Under the pieces are notes generated by a model. It worked only from the letters and a program-made list of their open reading frames with translations. It searched no databases and had not been told where the DNA came from. A DNA stretch of 42,293 nt, from positions 1-42,293 of the IMG/VR virus record IMGVR_UViG_3300036846_001009; one strand, given 5' to 3'. The position numbers and the translations under genes were made by a program. This DNA comes from a virus. Below are positions 13,235 through 20,353 of this stretch, piece by piece (the first letter of the stretch is position 1; every line of letters starts with the position of its first letter).

Positions 13235-13404
13235 AATAAACACTCCTTTCATTTAAAGTATTATCTCATATGAAAAAATGTATGTCATTTAATACTTAAT
13301 ATGTAATAAAGAATCATAATAGCTTATCTTCAGCGATAACTAAAAAAATACCTAAGCATATAATTTTTTCGGAAAGTAACTAAGAAAAATCAAGCAGCTG
13401 GAAT

Positions 13405-13497
13405 CTAAATGAACTTTGATCCTATTCCTAGTACAAAAACAGCTCCAGCTAAACCAAGACAAGTTTTATCTACATCATTATAATTATGAAATTTCAT
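13405..13497 (-). CDS. 30-aa hydrophobic peptide
   Basis: ATG 13497 after AGAGGTAAACTA. The peptide has a polar start (K-F-H-N-Y-N-D-V-D-K-T) and a short hydrophobic Gly-rich end (L-G-L-A-G-A-V-F-V-L-G-I-G). It could be a small membrane peptide or bacteriocin-like leader; no cognate genes are seen. Length makes the call uncertain. Confidence 0.4.
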   Translation of the reverse strand: MKFHNYNDVDKTCLGLAGAVFVLGIGSKFI

Positions 13498-13582
13498 TAG
13501 TTTACCTCTTATAGTTTTATATCAAATAAGTAAGAGAAAATGATCAGATGAATGAATACAATTTCAACAATCTCAATTGATA

Positions 13583-13768
13583 CTATAAATGAAGTTTATA
13601 ATCATTTTCAAAAATATCACATATCTTTATATTTTTGTAAGGAAAAATTATTTCATACCATAAAATATACATTTCTCGATCATATATACCTTGAAGCAAT
13701 ATGTCATTTATATCTGCGTTGTTTGAATCAAATAAATCACATATATCAATTCTCTTATAGTTATCCAT
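13583..13768 (-). CDS. Small acidic protein of the accessory island
   Basis: A 61-aa acidic protein, ATG after GAAGGTGC. It is rich in D, I and aromatic residues (D-I-C-D-L-F-D-S-N-N-A-D-I-N-D-I-L-L). No family is recognised. The opposite strand also has an open frame (13552-13770) but without a ribosome site and with a less protein-like composition; strand and neighbours favour the leftward gene. Confidence 0.5.
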   Translation of the reverse strand: MDNYKRIDICDLFDSNNADINDILLQGIYDREMYILWYEIIFPYKNIKICDIFENDYKLHL

Positions 13769-13833
13769 AAAAGCACCTTCGAAGTAAAGGATAACAGAAC
13801 AAAGTGTGTAAGTAAAAAAATTATATATATGCG

Positions 13834-13925
13834 AAAAAAACCAGTGCCTTGGAGCATTCGGGTACTGGAAAGACTAAGTTTAAAATGAATCGGGCCTCAA
13901 TTGCATTTGGTTAGGAGTTGCCTTT
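13834..13925 (-). ncRNA. Candidate small RNA unit 3 (leftward)
   Basis: Promoter -35 TTGCTC (13959-13954), 17 bp, -10 TAATAT (13936-13931), on the minus strand. About 90 nt on, CCAGTACC/GGCACTGG (13868-13841) followed by seven T ends the transcript. Only an eight-codon frame lies inside. It would be an RNA of roughly 90 nt. Confidence 0.4.
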
Positions 13926-13961
13926 TTTAAATATTACTTTAATCAGTCTTTTTGAGCAAAT

Positions 13962-14040
13962 AAAAAAAGCTAACAACTATAAAGTTGCTGGCAATGCCTA
14001 AAAACTTGAAAGGGTTAGTTAAAAGAATATAAAGGCATTA
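13962..14040 (-). ncRNA. Candidate small RNA unit 2 (leftward)
   Basis: Promoter -35 TTGACG (14075-14070), 18 bp, -10 TAGAAT (14051-14046). The transcript of about 80 nt has AATGCC/GGCATT (14039-14034 with 13998-13993) closing one domain, directly followed by AGCAAC/GTTGTT and a U-tract (13968-13962). No reading frame of note. Confidence 0.45.
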
Positions 14041-14079
14041 CAAACATTCTAAAGTGAAAAATGAGCATCCGTCAAGTAC

Positions 14080-14144
14080 AAAAAAGAGATGGCAAATTAC
14101 ATACCATCTCAAACAGTGAACTGCCAGTTTTCCGCCTGACAGTT
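14080..14144 (-). ncRNA. Candidate small RNA unit 1 (leftward)
   Basis: A 9-bp hairpin AACTGTCAG, loop GCGGAAAA, CTGGCAGTT (14144-14119) is followed by GAGATGG/CCATCTC (14110-14086) and six T. A -10 like TACAAT with an extended TG lies at 14152-14147, but it would start transcription inside the hairpin, so the promoter is unclear. This is the weakest unit on the promoter side and the strongest on structure. Confidence 0.35.
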
Positions 14145-14194
14145 ATATTGTATCAAACCAATGTATGAAAACACTAATAGTAAGGAAGGATGAA

Positions 14195-14392
14195 ATGCTT
14201 CATATGAAGAATAAGTATTTTATTGTATTAATACTATCTGCAATAATCTCTGCAAGTTGGCTATCCTATACAATAATTGACCAGCAAAAGCAGATCGTGA
14301 AGTTAGAACAGCAACTGCAGTATGAGCAGATAAAGTACAAGATTATTATTAACGATCCGTTAGTCAGGGATGCGATGGAAGCAGGGGGATAA
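14195..14392 (+). CDS. Small membrane protein with coiled coil
   Basis: A 65-aa protein; the ATG at 14195 follows AAGGAAGGA, whereas the ATG at 14165 has no site. One membrane span (about 8-25) is followed by a coiled coil (Q-Q-K-Q-I-V-K-L-E-Q-Q-L-Q-Y-E-Q). It is the first rightward gene after the accessory island, just before the late regulator. Function unknown. Confidence 0.6.
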   Translation: MLHMKNKYFIVLILSAIISASWLSYTIIDQQKQIVKLEQQLQYEQIKYKIIINDPLVRDAMEAGG

Positions 14393-14533
14393 ATGATGGA
14401 CTTTGCAGTGATAGTAGCCGTGGTACTTTTTGCCACAGTATTCGCAAGTGTGATTTTCGGTAAAGAATTAGATGAAAAGGAGAAGCAAGCCATTGCCAAA
14501 GAAAAAATCGAAAGTAAAAAAGAAGAAGCGTAA
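14393..14533 (+). CDS. Small membrane protein with charged tail
   Basis: A 46-aa protein whose ATG directly abuts the previous TAA, after GGGGGATAA. One N-terminal span (about 4-24) is followed by a highly charged tail (K-E-L-D-E-K-E-K-Q-A-I-A-K-E-K). Coupled to its neighbours; function unknown. Confidence 0.55.
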   Translation: MMDFAVIVAVVLFATVFASVIFGKELDEKEKQAIAKEKIESKKEEA

Positions 14534-14648
14534 GTTACTAGAAAAAGCCAAGGCGAACGGAACCATAAATAAAAAAGTTCTTGGTAAGACATTGAAGAGT
14601 TTGATCATTGATGAAGAACATCAACATGGCTCACATTTTGATAAATAA
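14493..14648 (+). CDS. Small basic protein
   Basis: A 51-aa protein read in another frame across the end of the previous gene. It starts with TTG 14493 behind AAGGAG and begins M-P-K-K-K-S-K-V-K-K-K-K-R-K, then a helical part and a His-rich end (H-Q-H-G-S-H). The basic N-terminus suggests nucleic-acid binding. The overlap and the TTG start keep confidence moderate. Confidence 0.45.
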   Translation: MPKKKSKVKKKKRKLLEKAKANGTINKKVLGKTLKSLIIDEEHQHGSHFDK

Positions 14649-14677
14649 AAAAAGCCACTACCTTTTGGGTAAGTGAC
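14647..14677 (-). terminator. Hairpin with A-tract before the late regulator gene
   Basis: On the minus strand GTCACTTACC, loop CAAAA, GGTAGTGGC, then seven T. The only U-tract is leftward, although no leftward gene precedes it. It may protect the accessory island from leftward transcription, or mark a boundary where a segment was exchanged. Confidence 0.45.
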
Positions 14678-14715
14678 CTGTGACAAGACTATTTTACCAT
14701 AAAGGGGTGGCGTTT

Positions 14716-15186
14716 GTGAGATTTCAATGGCTTAAAAACTACCAAGACTTAGAAGAACAAATACTCTTCATGAAATGGAATCTTAACAAGAGTAGGTTGG
14801 AATTAGATCGATGGGTCAACGGTGATTTATCAAACGTGCGCCTTGAAAAGAATTCAAGATCATCATCGTTGGAAGAAAACATCAGGATTATAGAGAATGA
14901 ACTAGAGCTGCTTGAAAAAGAAAAAGTTGAACTGATGGAATTGATTGATTCGTTCAGCGGTGCAGACAATCAAATTGTTAAATTAAAGTATATTGATGAC
15001 ATGGATGTTTATGATATAGCAGATGAGACAGGTTACAGCGTATCCTATATCAGAAAGCGGCATACAGAGATTCGCAAGACATTATCATTCGTGGATGAGT
15101 ATGAGGCACGGCGAGAGGAACGCTTGAAGAAGCAAGAAGAAATGGACTACTATTCAGCAGACCAAGATCAATTAAGTTTGTTTTGA
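14716..15186 (+). CDS. ArpU/RinA-like late transcription regulator
   Basis: A 156-aa protein; the GTG at 14716 follows AAAGGGGTG, and a longer frame from 14680 has no site. The N-terminal two thirds are coiled-coil (E-E-Q-I-L-F-M-K-W, I-E-N-E-L-E-L-L-E-K-E-K). The C-terminal part (about 93-125) is a sigma-region-4-like HTH: I-V-K-L-K-Y-I-D-D-M-D-V-Y-D-I-A-D-E-T-G-Y. This is the ArpU/DUF1492 type that switches on the late genes, and it lies just before the packaging module as usual. Confidence 0.88.
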   Translation: MRFQWLKNYQDLEEQILFMKWNLNKSRLELDRWVNGDLSNVRLEKNSRSSSLEENIRIIENELELLEKEKVELMELIDSFSGADNQIVKLKYIDDMDVYDIADETGYSVSYIRKRHTEIRKTLSFVDEYEARREERLKKQEEMDYYSADQDQLSLF

Positions 15187-15271
15187 CATTGCCACAAAAT
15201 GCGACCTCAAAGCCTGTGTATATTTCTTGATTTAAACGAGTTATAGTAATAGCGTAGAAGAAACGGAGAGT

Positions 15272-15419
15272 CGGTTGTTGGACTACTCACACTAATCCAA
15301 ATACCGAAAGGGGGCTAATCCCTCATCGCTTTACTTCTTTGATGGATACGAAAGACAGCACAATTTTTTTGAAAGAGGTGAAACTCCTCATTTCGAAATT
15401 CGCTAGTGCTGTCTTTTTG
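15272..15419 (+). other. Structured noncoding region before the 15491 gene
   Basis: The 300-nt gap 15187-15490 holds two structures. CGGTTGTTGGA (15272-15282) pairs with TCCAAATACCG (15296-15306) with two mismatches. AAAGACAGCAC (15351-15361) pairs with GTGCTGTCTTT (15406-15416), enclosing the hairpin GAAAGAGG/CCTC-A-TTTC, and is followed by T's to 15418. The second looks like a large rightward terminator or a structured RNA. A 22-codon hydrophobic frame from GTG 15379 runs through it without a proper site; I do not call it a gene. The region lies at the expected place for a late promoter or packaging signal. Confidence 0.45.
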
Positions 15420-15490
15420 TTATTGCTTTCGTTGTTGTCTTTGTAATATATTGATAGTGTACAAAATTATATTAGAGAAGAGGACGAATA

Positions 15491-16072
15491 ATGGATCCAC
15501 ATTTAATTGATTTAAGCACACGTCTTGCAGAGGTAGCAGTAAGAAGCACGGCAACTTCAATCGGAGCAAAGATTAAAGCTGTAAAAAGTAGTAGGGATGA
15601 TAAAAAGATAATTGCTGAAATGAATGACTTGATTTATGAGCTTTTAGAGGACAAGCAAGAACTAGAATCGATTGCAAAAGCATATCAAGAGGAGTTCGTC
15701 GCACAGAAACTTAGTGATGAAGATTTAGAATTCATCTCTAATACTGTTTTACCTATGCTTAAGCAATTCTTACAGGAAATAGCACGTACTCAAGATGATG
15801 AAAATGAAAAACAAAAAACAATAAAGCTTATAGAATCTTTAGATGCTTTCAAATCTCTGCTTTCTATTCAAACATTAAATGTACTTCAGCTCATAGGGTT
15901 TAATTTCAAGCAAGGAATTGGAGAACCATTGACGGATTTATTGAAGAACATTATAAATGGATCGAATAAGAATAGACTGCAAAAATACAATGAACTAGCA
16001 CTAGAGAGAGAACTTGAAATTCTTAAAATCGTTCAAGATGAAGAAGCGTTTGATAGGTTTAGGAATATGTAA
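15491..16072 (+). CDS. Helical protein of unknown function in the packaging module (apparent moron)
   Basis: A 193-aa protein, ATG after AGAGGACG. It is predicted to be all helical, with a long charged region (E-M-N-D-L-I-Y-E-L-L-E-D-K-Q-E-L-E) and an amphipathic C-terminus ending D-E-E-A-F-D-R-F. Similar proteins occur in Firmicutes with unknown role. A structured terminator lies before it and a strong one 20 nt after, so it is an isolated unit wedged between the late regulator and the packaging genes. I can offer no function. Confidence 0.7.
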   Translation: MDPHLIDLSTRLAEVAVRSTATSIGAKIKAVKSSRDDKKIIAEMNDLIYELLEDKQELESIAKAYQEEFVAQKLSDEDLEFISNTVLPMLKQFLQEIARTQDDENEKQKTIKLIESLDAFKSLLSIQTLNVLQLIGFNFKQGIGEPLTDLLKNIINGSNKNRLQKYNELALERELEILKIVQDEEAFDRFRNM

Positions 16073-16091
16073 AATTGAAGACAAAAACATT

Positions 16092-16117
16092 AGACCACTC
16101 ATAGAGTGGTCTTTTAT
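16092..16117 (+). terminator. Terminator of the 15491 gene
   Basis: AGACCACTC, loop ATA, GAGTGGTCT followed by TTTATT. A perfect 9-bp stem between the apparent moron and the first packaging gene. Confidence 0.85.
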
Positions 16118-16138
16118 TATGTCTAAGGAGTGATAAAA

Positions 16139-16468
16139 ATGAAGAAACCACAGGACTACAAAAAGAAATCTGTTCAAGAAAAACAAGACGACTTCATCAA
16201 GATGCTAAGTCAGTTAAGAGAAGAGAAGGACATGGATGCTATTGCTGATCTGTTCTGGAAAGTTATTACGGCATACGGACTGAAGGTAGATGAACTTGCA
16301 GCACTGAATTACTACACGATGAAGCGATCGCTTGAGGCTCCTGTTAATGCAACGCTTCTGAAAGAGCGAATGAAGTTGGATGTTACACAGCTAGGAGTAG
16401 ATGGAATCTTACAAGTGCAGCGTGCATTGATCACTATCTACACAGAGCAATTAACCAAAGAACAATGA
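16139..16468 (+). CDS. Conserved-looking phage protein upstream of HNH
   Basis: A 109-aa basic helical protein; ATG 16139 follows AAGGAGTGATAAAA. No named family is recognised, but a protein of this size commonly precedes the HNH-terminase genes in siphophages. Its TGA overlaps the HNH start by 4 nt (ATGA), so the two are coupled. Confidence 0.65.
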   Translation: MKKPQDYKKKSVQEKQDDFIKMLSQLREEKDMDAIADLFWKVITAYGLKVDELAALNYYTMKRSLEAPVNATLLKERMKLDVTQLGVDGILQVQRALITIYTEQLTKEQ

Positions 16469-16806
16469 TACCTGTTGTCAAAACCAAAGCAGATCGTGCT
16501 AGGTTTTATGGATCGACAGCGTGGAAAGAATTGAGACAGTCAATACTTAAAAGAGATAACTTTGAATGCCAGTGGTGTAAAGAAGAAGGGCTAGTTGTTA
16601 TCGATGGTGGCTTTGACAAGAATGGCAATCCAGTTGTACTTGAAGTTGATCACATCAAAGAGTTAGAAACAAATCCAGAGCTGGCATATGATTCGGACAA
16701 TCTAAGGACATTATGCAAGGACTGCCACAACAAGCGGCACAAGCGAATGAACTATCGTGGTAATAAACGAAAAAGAAAGTGGGATGATGAATTTGACATC
16801 TTATAA
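16465..16806 (+). CDS. HNH endonuclease of the packaging module
   Basis: A 113-aa HNH nuclease: C35-x2-C38, V-D-H at 61-63, N79 and C84-x2-C87-H88 with H92, which together form the beta-beta-alpha-metal site and its zinc knuckle. Such nucleases next to TerS/TerL assist cutting of concatemers in HK97-like cos phages. Here an extra gene (16784) lies between it and TerS. Confidence 0.92.
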   Translation: MIPVVKTKADRARFYGSTAWKELRQSILKRDNFECQWCKEEGLVVIDGGFDKNGNPVVLEVDHIKELETNPELAYDSDNLRTLCKDCHNKRHKRMNYRGNKRKRKWDDEFDIL

Positions 16807-17434
16807 TACACTAAAGGAATACGTTGAAGACAGAAGGTACACTATTATAGTCGGTCCAAGAAATAAATCTTTGATGACTAGAATTAAGGAACTATATCCT
16901 GCGGCAGTAGTAACGACCTCTGATGCTGATGGTATCGGTGGTAAGAAACTCCTGGTTGATAAATGGGCGGCTGATGGTTTAGGTCTCAAAGCGGCATTAC
17001 TAAAGTACAGAGATGAAGATATAGTGTACGAAAACTTTACTAAACAATTTGTTGAAAGTGGCAATGTGACTGTTAACTTTTCTTCAAAGGGATACGAAGA
17101 ATGGGAGCAGGCATTTAATCAAGTCGTTAATGCGAATGAAGAACTTCAAGAAAAATTCTGTCGAGCATTGGATGATGCACTGCTTAATGGCAAGTCAAAA
17201 CAACAACCGATTGGAATGTTAAATGAACCAAGACATAAATCCAGCGCTTGGATTCAAGATACAATTGATAAGTTGAATTCATTTAAGCAGCGAGTTGATG
17301 CTGGTCATGTGATCATAATTGGTGGGGACTACAATGAAACTCATCCAGCACCAGACAGAGAACAGGTAACGTACGATTACATCTCATTGTCGATTGATTT
17401 TGTGGAAACCAAATCCCAAAACAGGACCGAATAA
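16784..17434 (+). CDS. Protein of unknown function between HNH and TerS
   Basis: A 216-aa protein starting at ATG 16784 (or 16787) after AAAGTGGG, within the last 23 nt of the HNH gene. The N-terminus is alpha/beta (T-I-I-V-G-P-R-N-K-S-L), followed by G-I-G-G-K-K-L-L-V, a helical middle, and V-I-I-I-G-G-D-Y-N-E-T near the end. No family is recognised. In most related genomes HNH is followed directly by the packaging site and TerS, so this looks like an insertion or a specialised packaging or DNA-processing protein. Confidence 0.7.
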   Translation: MMNLTSYNTLKEYVEDRRYTIIVGPRNKSLMTRIKELYPAAVVTTSDADGIGGKKLLVDKWAADGLGLKAALLKYRDEDIVYENFTKQFVESGNVTVNFSSKGYEEWEQAFNQVVNANEELQEKFCRALDDALLNGKSKQQPIGMLNEPRHKSSAWIQDTIDKLNSFKQRVDAGHVIIIGGDYNETHPAPDREQVTYDYISLSIDFVETKSQNRTE

Positions 17435-17454
17435 CAAAAGAAAGTGGGGACTAA

Positions 17455-17520
17455 CACACCCCCGGTCGAATTATTTTGGGGTCAAATCCCAATCTAGGGA
17501 ACCGGTGGGAGGGGGCAACT
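17455..17520 (+). other. Candidate cos/packaging region
   Basis: The 130-nt gap before TerS contrasts with the A+T-rich genome: C and G tracts at 17457-17463, 17478-17481 and 17505-17515. CCCCCGGT (17459-17466) and ACCGGTGGG (17501-17509) form an imperfect inverted pair around a central TTGGGGTCAAATCCCAA. HK97-like phages with an HNH gene usually have cos at this place. The exact cut site cannot be seen. Confidence 0.4.
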
Positions 17521-17565
17521 GTCCAAATTTATGACTAAAATTTTTTGCTAGGGGGGTGAGAGCCT

Positions 17566-17883
17566 TTGAAGATGTCAGATTTAAAGAAACAGTTGCTGAG
17601 ACAGATTGACGTAAACGATCAGATGGAACTTGAAAAAGTTGAGAGATACCTTGATTTAGTTAGGCTTTATCGAAAAATGGATAAAGCTGTTAAGCAATAC
17701 GGACCAATTGTCGAAGGCTTTAACGGCACTCAAACGTATCTTAAAACTAACCCAGCAATCGCTCAAAAAGTTACGATTTCTCGTGCAATTATTGCTCTTG
17801 GTAAAGACCTTAACCTTGATGATTTGAACGGTAAAGTAGTCACTGATAATCAAGATGATTACGATGAGAGTGATCTAACATGA
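17566..17883 (+). CDS. terS: Terminase small subunit (P27 family)
   Basis: A 105-aa protein with the P27-type small terminase pattern: helical N-terminus with Y-L-D-L-V-R-L-Y, then the family's N-G-T-Q-T-Y-L-K-T-N-P-A-I. It recognises the packaging site and loads TerL. The TTG at 17566 is well spaced from GGGGGTGA; the ATG two codons later is a possible alternative. Overlaps terL by 4 nt. Confidence 0.87.
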   Translation: MKMSDLKKQLLRQIDVNDQMELEKVERYLDLVRLYRKMDKAVKQYGPIVEGFNGTQTYLKTNPAIAQKVTISRAIIALGKDLNLDDLNGKVVTDNQDDYDESDLT

Positions 17884-19562
17884 TTCATCAAAAACACGTT
17901 GATTACTATATCGAACAATTCAAATCGGGGAAAATAAAGTTTAACAAAGAGCGAGCAGATTTAATTGAGTATTTAGAACGTGATGTTCTTAGTCGGGATG
18001 ATGTTTACTTCGATGATGTGATGATTGATAAGTGCATTGCTTATGGTGAGAAATGGTATTTCCCAATGCAGCCATTCCAGAAGTTCTTAATTGCATTTAT
18101 CTTTTTTTATTTCAAAAAGAATGACCGGAATGTCTACCGAAAGTTCCTTTGGATGTTTGGTCGTGGCGGTGGTAAAAACGGATTGTTATCAGTCGTGCTG
18201 AATTTCCTTCAGACTGAAATGCACGGTATCATGGACTACAACGTTTCGATCGTTGCCAATAGTGAGGATCAAGCCAAAACTTCATTCGAAGAGATATACA
18301 ATACAATCAAACGGAATAAGACATTACAAAAAGCTTTCGAATATGGGAAGTCAGTGATCACCAGCAAAAAGACTGGAAGCAAAATAAAATTCCGTACTAG
18401 TAATGGCGATACAAAAGATGGATTGCGTGATGGAGCAGTAGCTTTTGATGAAATCCATCGATACGAATCGAACAAAGATGTAAAAGTCCATATTAGTGGG
18501 CTTGGTAAACGCCCGAACCCGAGGGAGTTTTATGTGGGTACTGACGGTTATGTTCGCGAGGGATTCTTGGACAACATGAAAGAAAAAGCGAAAAGAGTGT
18601 TGAGCGGTTCAGTCCGTTTCAATGCTCTTTTTCCTTTCATTTGCAAACTGGATTCAGAGGAGCAGGTCAATGATCCTGACAACTGGGAATTAGCCAATCC
18701 TATGTTTCATCAGCCACTATCTGAGTATGCGGACAATCTTTACGAAACGGTTATGGAAGAATACGAAGATTTGGAAGATGACCCAAGCAACCGGGAAGAG
18801 TTCATGACTAAACGTATGAATTTACCTGTCACAGACTTAGAACGATCGGTGGCTAGTCGTGAAGAGATTCTGGCAACAAACAGACCATTCCCAACAAACC
18901 TAATCGGCAAACAAGCCATTGGGGGGGTAGACTACGCCAGTCTGCGTGATTTCGCCGCTTGTGGGCTTTTGTTTCGTGATGGGGATGATTATGTATTCAA
19001 GACCCATTCGTTCGTTAGAAAGCAATTTGTGGACATTTACTACGGGTATTCTCGTAAAGCTTCTGAAACTACAAAAGAAAAATTTGCACCAATAAGGGAA
19101 TGGGAAGAGAAAGGTTTGCTGACGGTCATAGATGGACCAACAATCGATCCTAAAACAGTTGTCGGATGGTTTGTTGAGCAACGTGAAAAATACGGCATAA
19201 CGAAAATAGTAGCCGATAATTTCCGGATGGATTTATTGCGACCATTGTTTTTGGAGGAAGGATTTGAAATCGAAGTGATTAGAAATCCAACAGCAGCAGA
19301 TAATCTGTTAGCACCTAGAATTGAAGATGCTTTCGCCAATAATCACATTATCTTTGGTGATAATCCATTGATGCGCTGGTACACGAATAATGTACTAGTA
19401 AAAACGAATGGCGACGGCAACAAATCATACAAGAAGAAAGAAGAGATTCGGCGCAAGACAGACGGGTTCAAAGCTTTTGAATACTGTCTATGGCGTGCTG
19501 ATGAAATCATTGATTACGACTACGATGACGCCTTTGATATGTTGGATGAAATCGAATTTTAG
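17880..19562 (+). CDS. terL: Terminase large subunit (Terminase_1 family)
   Basis: A 560-aa packaging ATPase/nuclease. Walker A is G-R-G-G-G-K-N at 94-100, Walker B is A-V-A-F-D-E at 186-191 with the catalytic E191, and the nuclease domain begins with G-V-D-Y around D351, followed by a conserved D near 430 (I-V-A-D-N-F). It pumps DNA into proheads and cuts the concatemer. The type fits cos-packaging HK97-like phages. Full length, no sign of damage. Confidence 0.96.
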   Translation: MIHQKHVDYYIEQFKSGKIKFNKERADLIEYLERDVLSRDDVYFDDVMIDKCIAYGEKWYFPMQPFQKFLIAFIFFYFKKNDRNVYRKFLWMFGRGGGKNGLLSVVLNFLQTEMHGIMDYNVSIVANSEDQAKTSFEEIYNTIKRNKTLQKAFEYGKSVITSKKTGSKIKFRTSNGDTKDGLRDGAVAFDEIHRYESNKDVKVHISGLGKRPNPREFYVGTDGYVREGFLDNMKEKAKRVLSGSVRFNALFPFICKLDSEEQVNDPDNWELANPMFHQPLSEYADNLYETVMEEYEDLEDDPSNREEFMTKRMNLPVTDLERSVASREEILATNRPFPTNLIGKQAIGGVDYASLRDFAACGLLFRDGDDYVFKTHSFVRKQFVDIYYGYSRKASETTKEKFAPIREWEEKGLLTVIDGPTIDPKTVVGWFVEQREKYGITKIVADNFRMDLLRPLFLEEGFEIEVIRNPTAADNLLAPRIEDAFANNHIIFGDNPLMRWYTNNVLVKTNGDGNKSYKKKEEIRRKTDGFKAFEYCLWRADEIIDYDYDDAFDMLDEIEF

Positions 19563-19565
19563 AAC

Positions 19566-19597
19566 AAAAAAAGAACGCATTAGCGCTCGATTTTTTT
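19566..19597. terminator. Bidirectional terminator between terL and the inverted gene
   Basis: A7, GAACGC, loop ATTA, GCGCTC, then GA and T7. The tracts on both sides allow termination from both directions, which suits the convergent ends of terL and the leftward gene at 19614. If efficient rightward, late transcription would need antitermination or a new promoter for portal and beyond. Confidence 0.75.
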
Positions 19598-19613
19598 ACT
19601 AATTATTACAAAT

Positions 19614-20156
19614 TTATTTATTATCCAGTTGTTGTTGCTGAATGTCTAACTCTTTTTCTTTTAAGTCAAGTTCGCGTTCCTTTAGGAAATTTTCAACTTC
19701 ATCTTGTGCTTTTTGCATTTCTAATTCTTCATATTTTAAATCGTTAGCACGAATATCAGCTAACAAACTAAAAGTTGGTAAAATAACTGTAGCAGCAACT
19801 GCTATCAAAGTGCTATAAACAGTTTTGTTTGTTTTTGAAGGCTCACTATTTCGACCATTTGAAGGTGCGCTACCTTGAGGAACAAATAGTTTCAATAAAT
19901 ATAAATGCTCTAAAATGAATTCCTTATCTGAATTTGACAATTGAGTATTATTTTTTATGAGTAAATTTATATCTGAAGATTGAAAGCTCCAATTCAGTTT
20001 GACTAAATCTTTAACTATTTCCATGTAACTGTTGTTTTTTTGTGAATAATAAAATGCAGAGACTTCTCCAAATATTCTTGCTAACTCTTCCAATGTATAA
20101 TTGTTTAACAATTCAGATTCAGTAAGTATTTTAGAGCTGATTAGCGTAGTCGTCAT
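19614..20156 (-). CDS. Membrane protein with C-terminal coiled coil, inserted in the head module
   Basis: A 180-aa protein; ATG 20156 follows GAAAGGGTG. The first 90 residues are helical and soluble, a low-complexity segment (A-P-S-N-G-R-N-S-E-P-S-K) leads to one membrane span (about 112-134), and the last 45 residues are a strongly charged coiled coil (E-V-E-N-F-L-K-E-R-E-L-D-L-K-E-K-E). It is leftward, between terL and portal, where late operons are normally unbroken, so it is a moron gene. An envelope role such as exclusion or abortive infection is possible; no family supports it. Confidence 0.75.
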   Translation of the reverse strand: MTTTLISSKILTESELLNNYTLEELARIFGEVSAFYYSQKNNSYMEIVKDLVKLNWSFQSSDINLLIKNNTQLSNSDKEFILEHLYLLKLFVPQGSAPSNGRNSEPSKTNKTVYSTLIAVAATVILPTFSLLADIRANDLKYEELEMQKAQDEVENFLKERELDLKEKELDIQQQQLDNK

Positions 20157-20218
20157 CAAAAACACCCTTTCTTTTAATTAGATTATATCAAAAAATAATT
20201 TTAAAGTGAGTGAATATT

Positions 20219-20353
20219 ATGTATAAACCGCAATATCTAAACGTTGAGCGAAAAACAAAAAACGAAATGGCTGGTAACTCCGTTTATTTCACTAAAGTAA
20301 CTACAACGCCTTTGGGTTACAAGAAGAAACCACCTGAACAGTTCCAAAAATAA
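20219..20353 (+). CDS. Small late protein between terL and portal
   Basis: A 44-aa basic protein (P-L-G-Y-K-K-K-P-P-E-Q-F near the end), ATG 20219 with a weak site (AAGTGAGTGA). Siphophages often carry a short gene here between terL and portal, which supports it; the inserted leftward gene now separates it from terL. Uncertain because of its length and weak site. Confidence 0.45.
   Translation: MYKPQYLNVERKTKNEMAGNSVYFTKVTTTPLGYKKKPPEQFQK

Noticed and set aside
13552-13770. Rightward 72-codon frame in the accessory island
   Set aside because: No ribosome site; the leftward frame on the same bases has one and agrees with its neighbours.
15379-15447. 22-codon hydrophobic frame with GTG start in the structured region
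   Set aside because: The GTG touches its own would-be ribosome site and the sequence lies within a hairpin, which explains the composition better.
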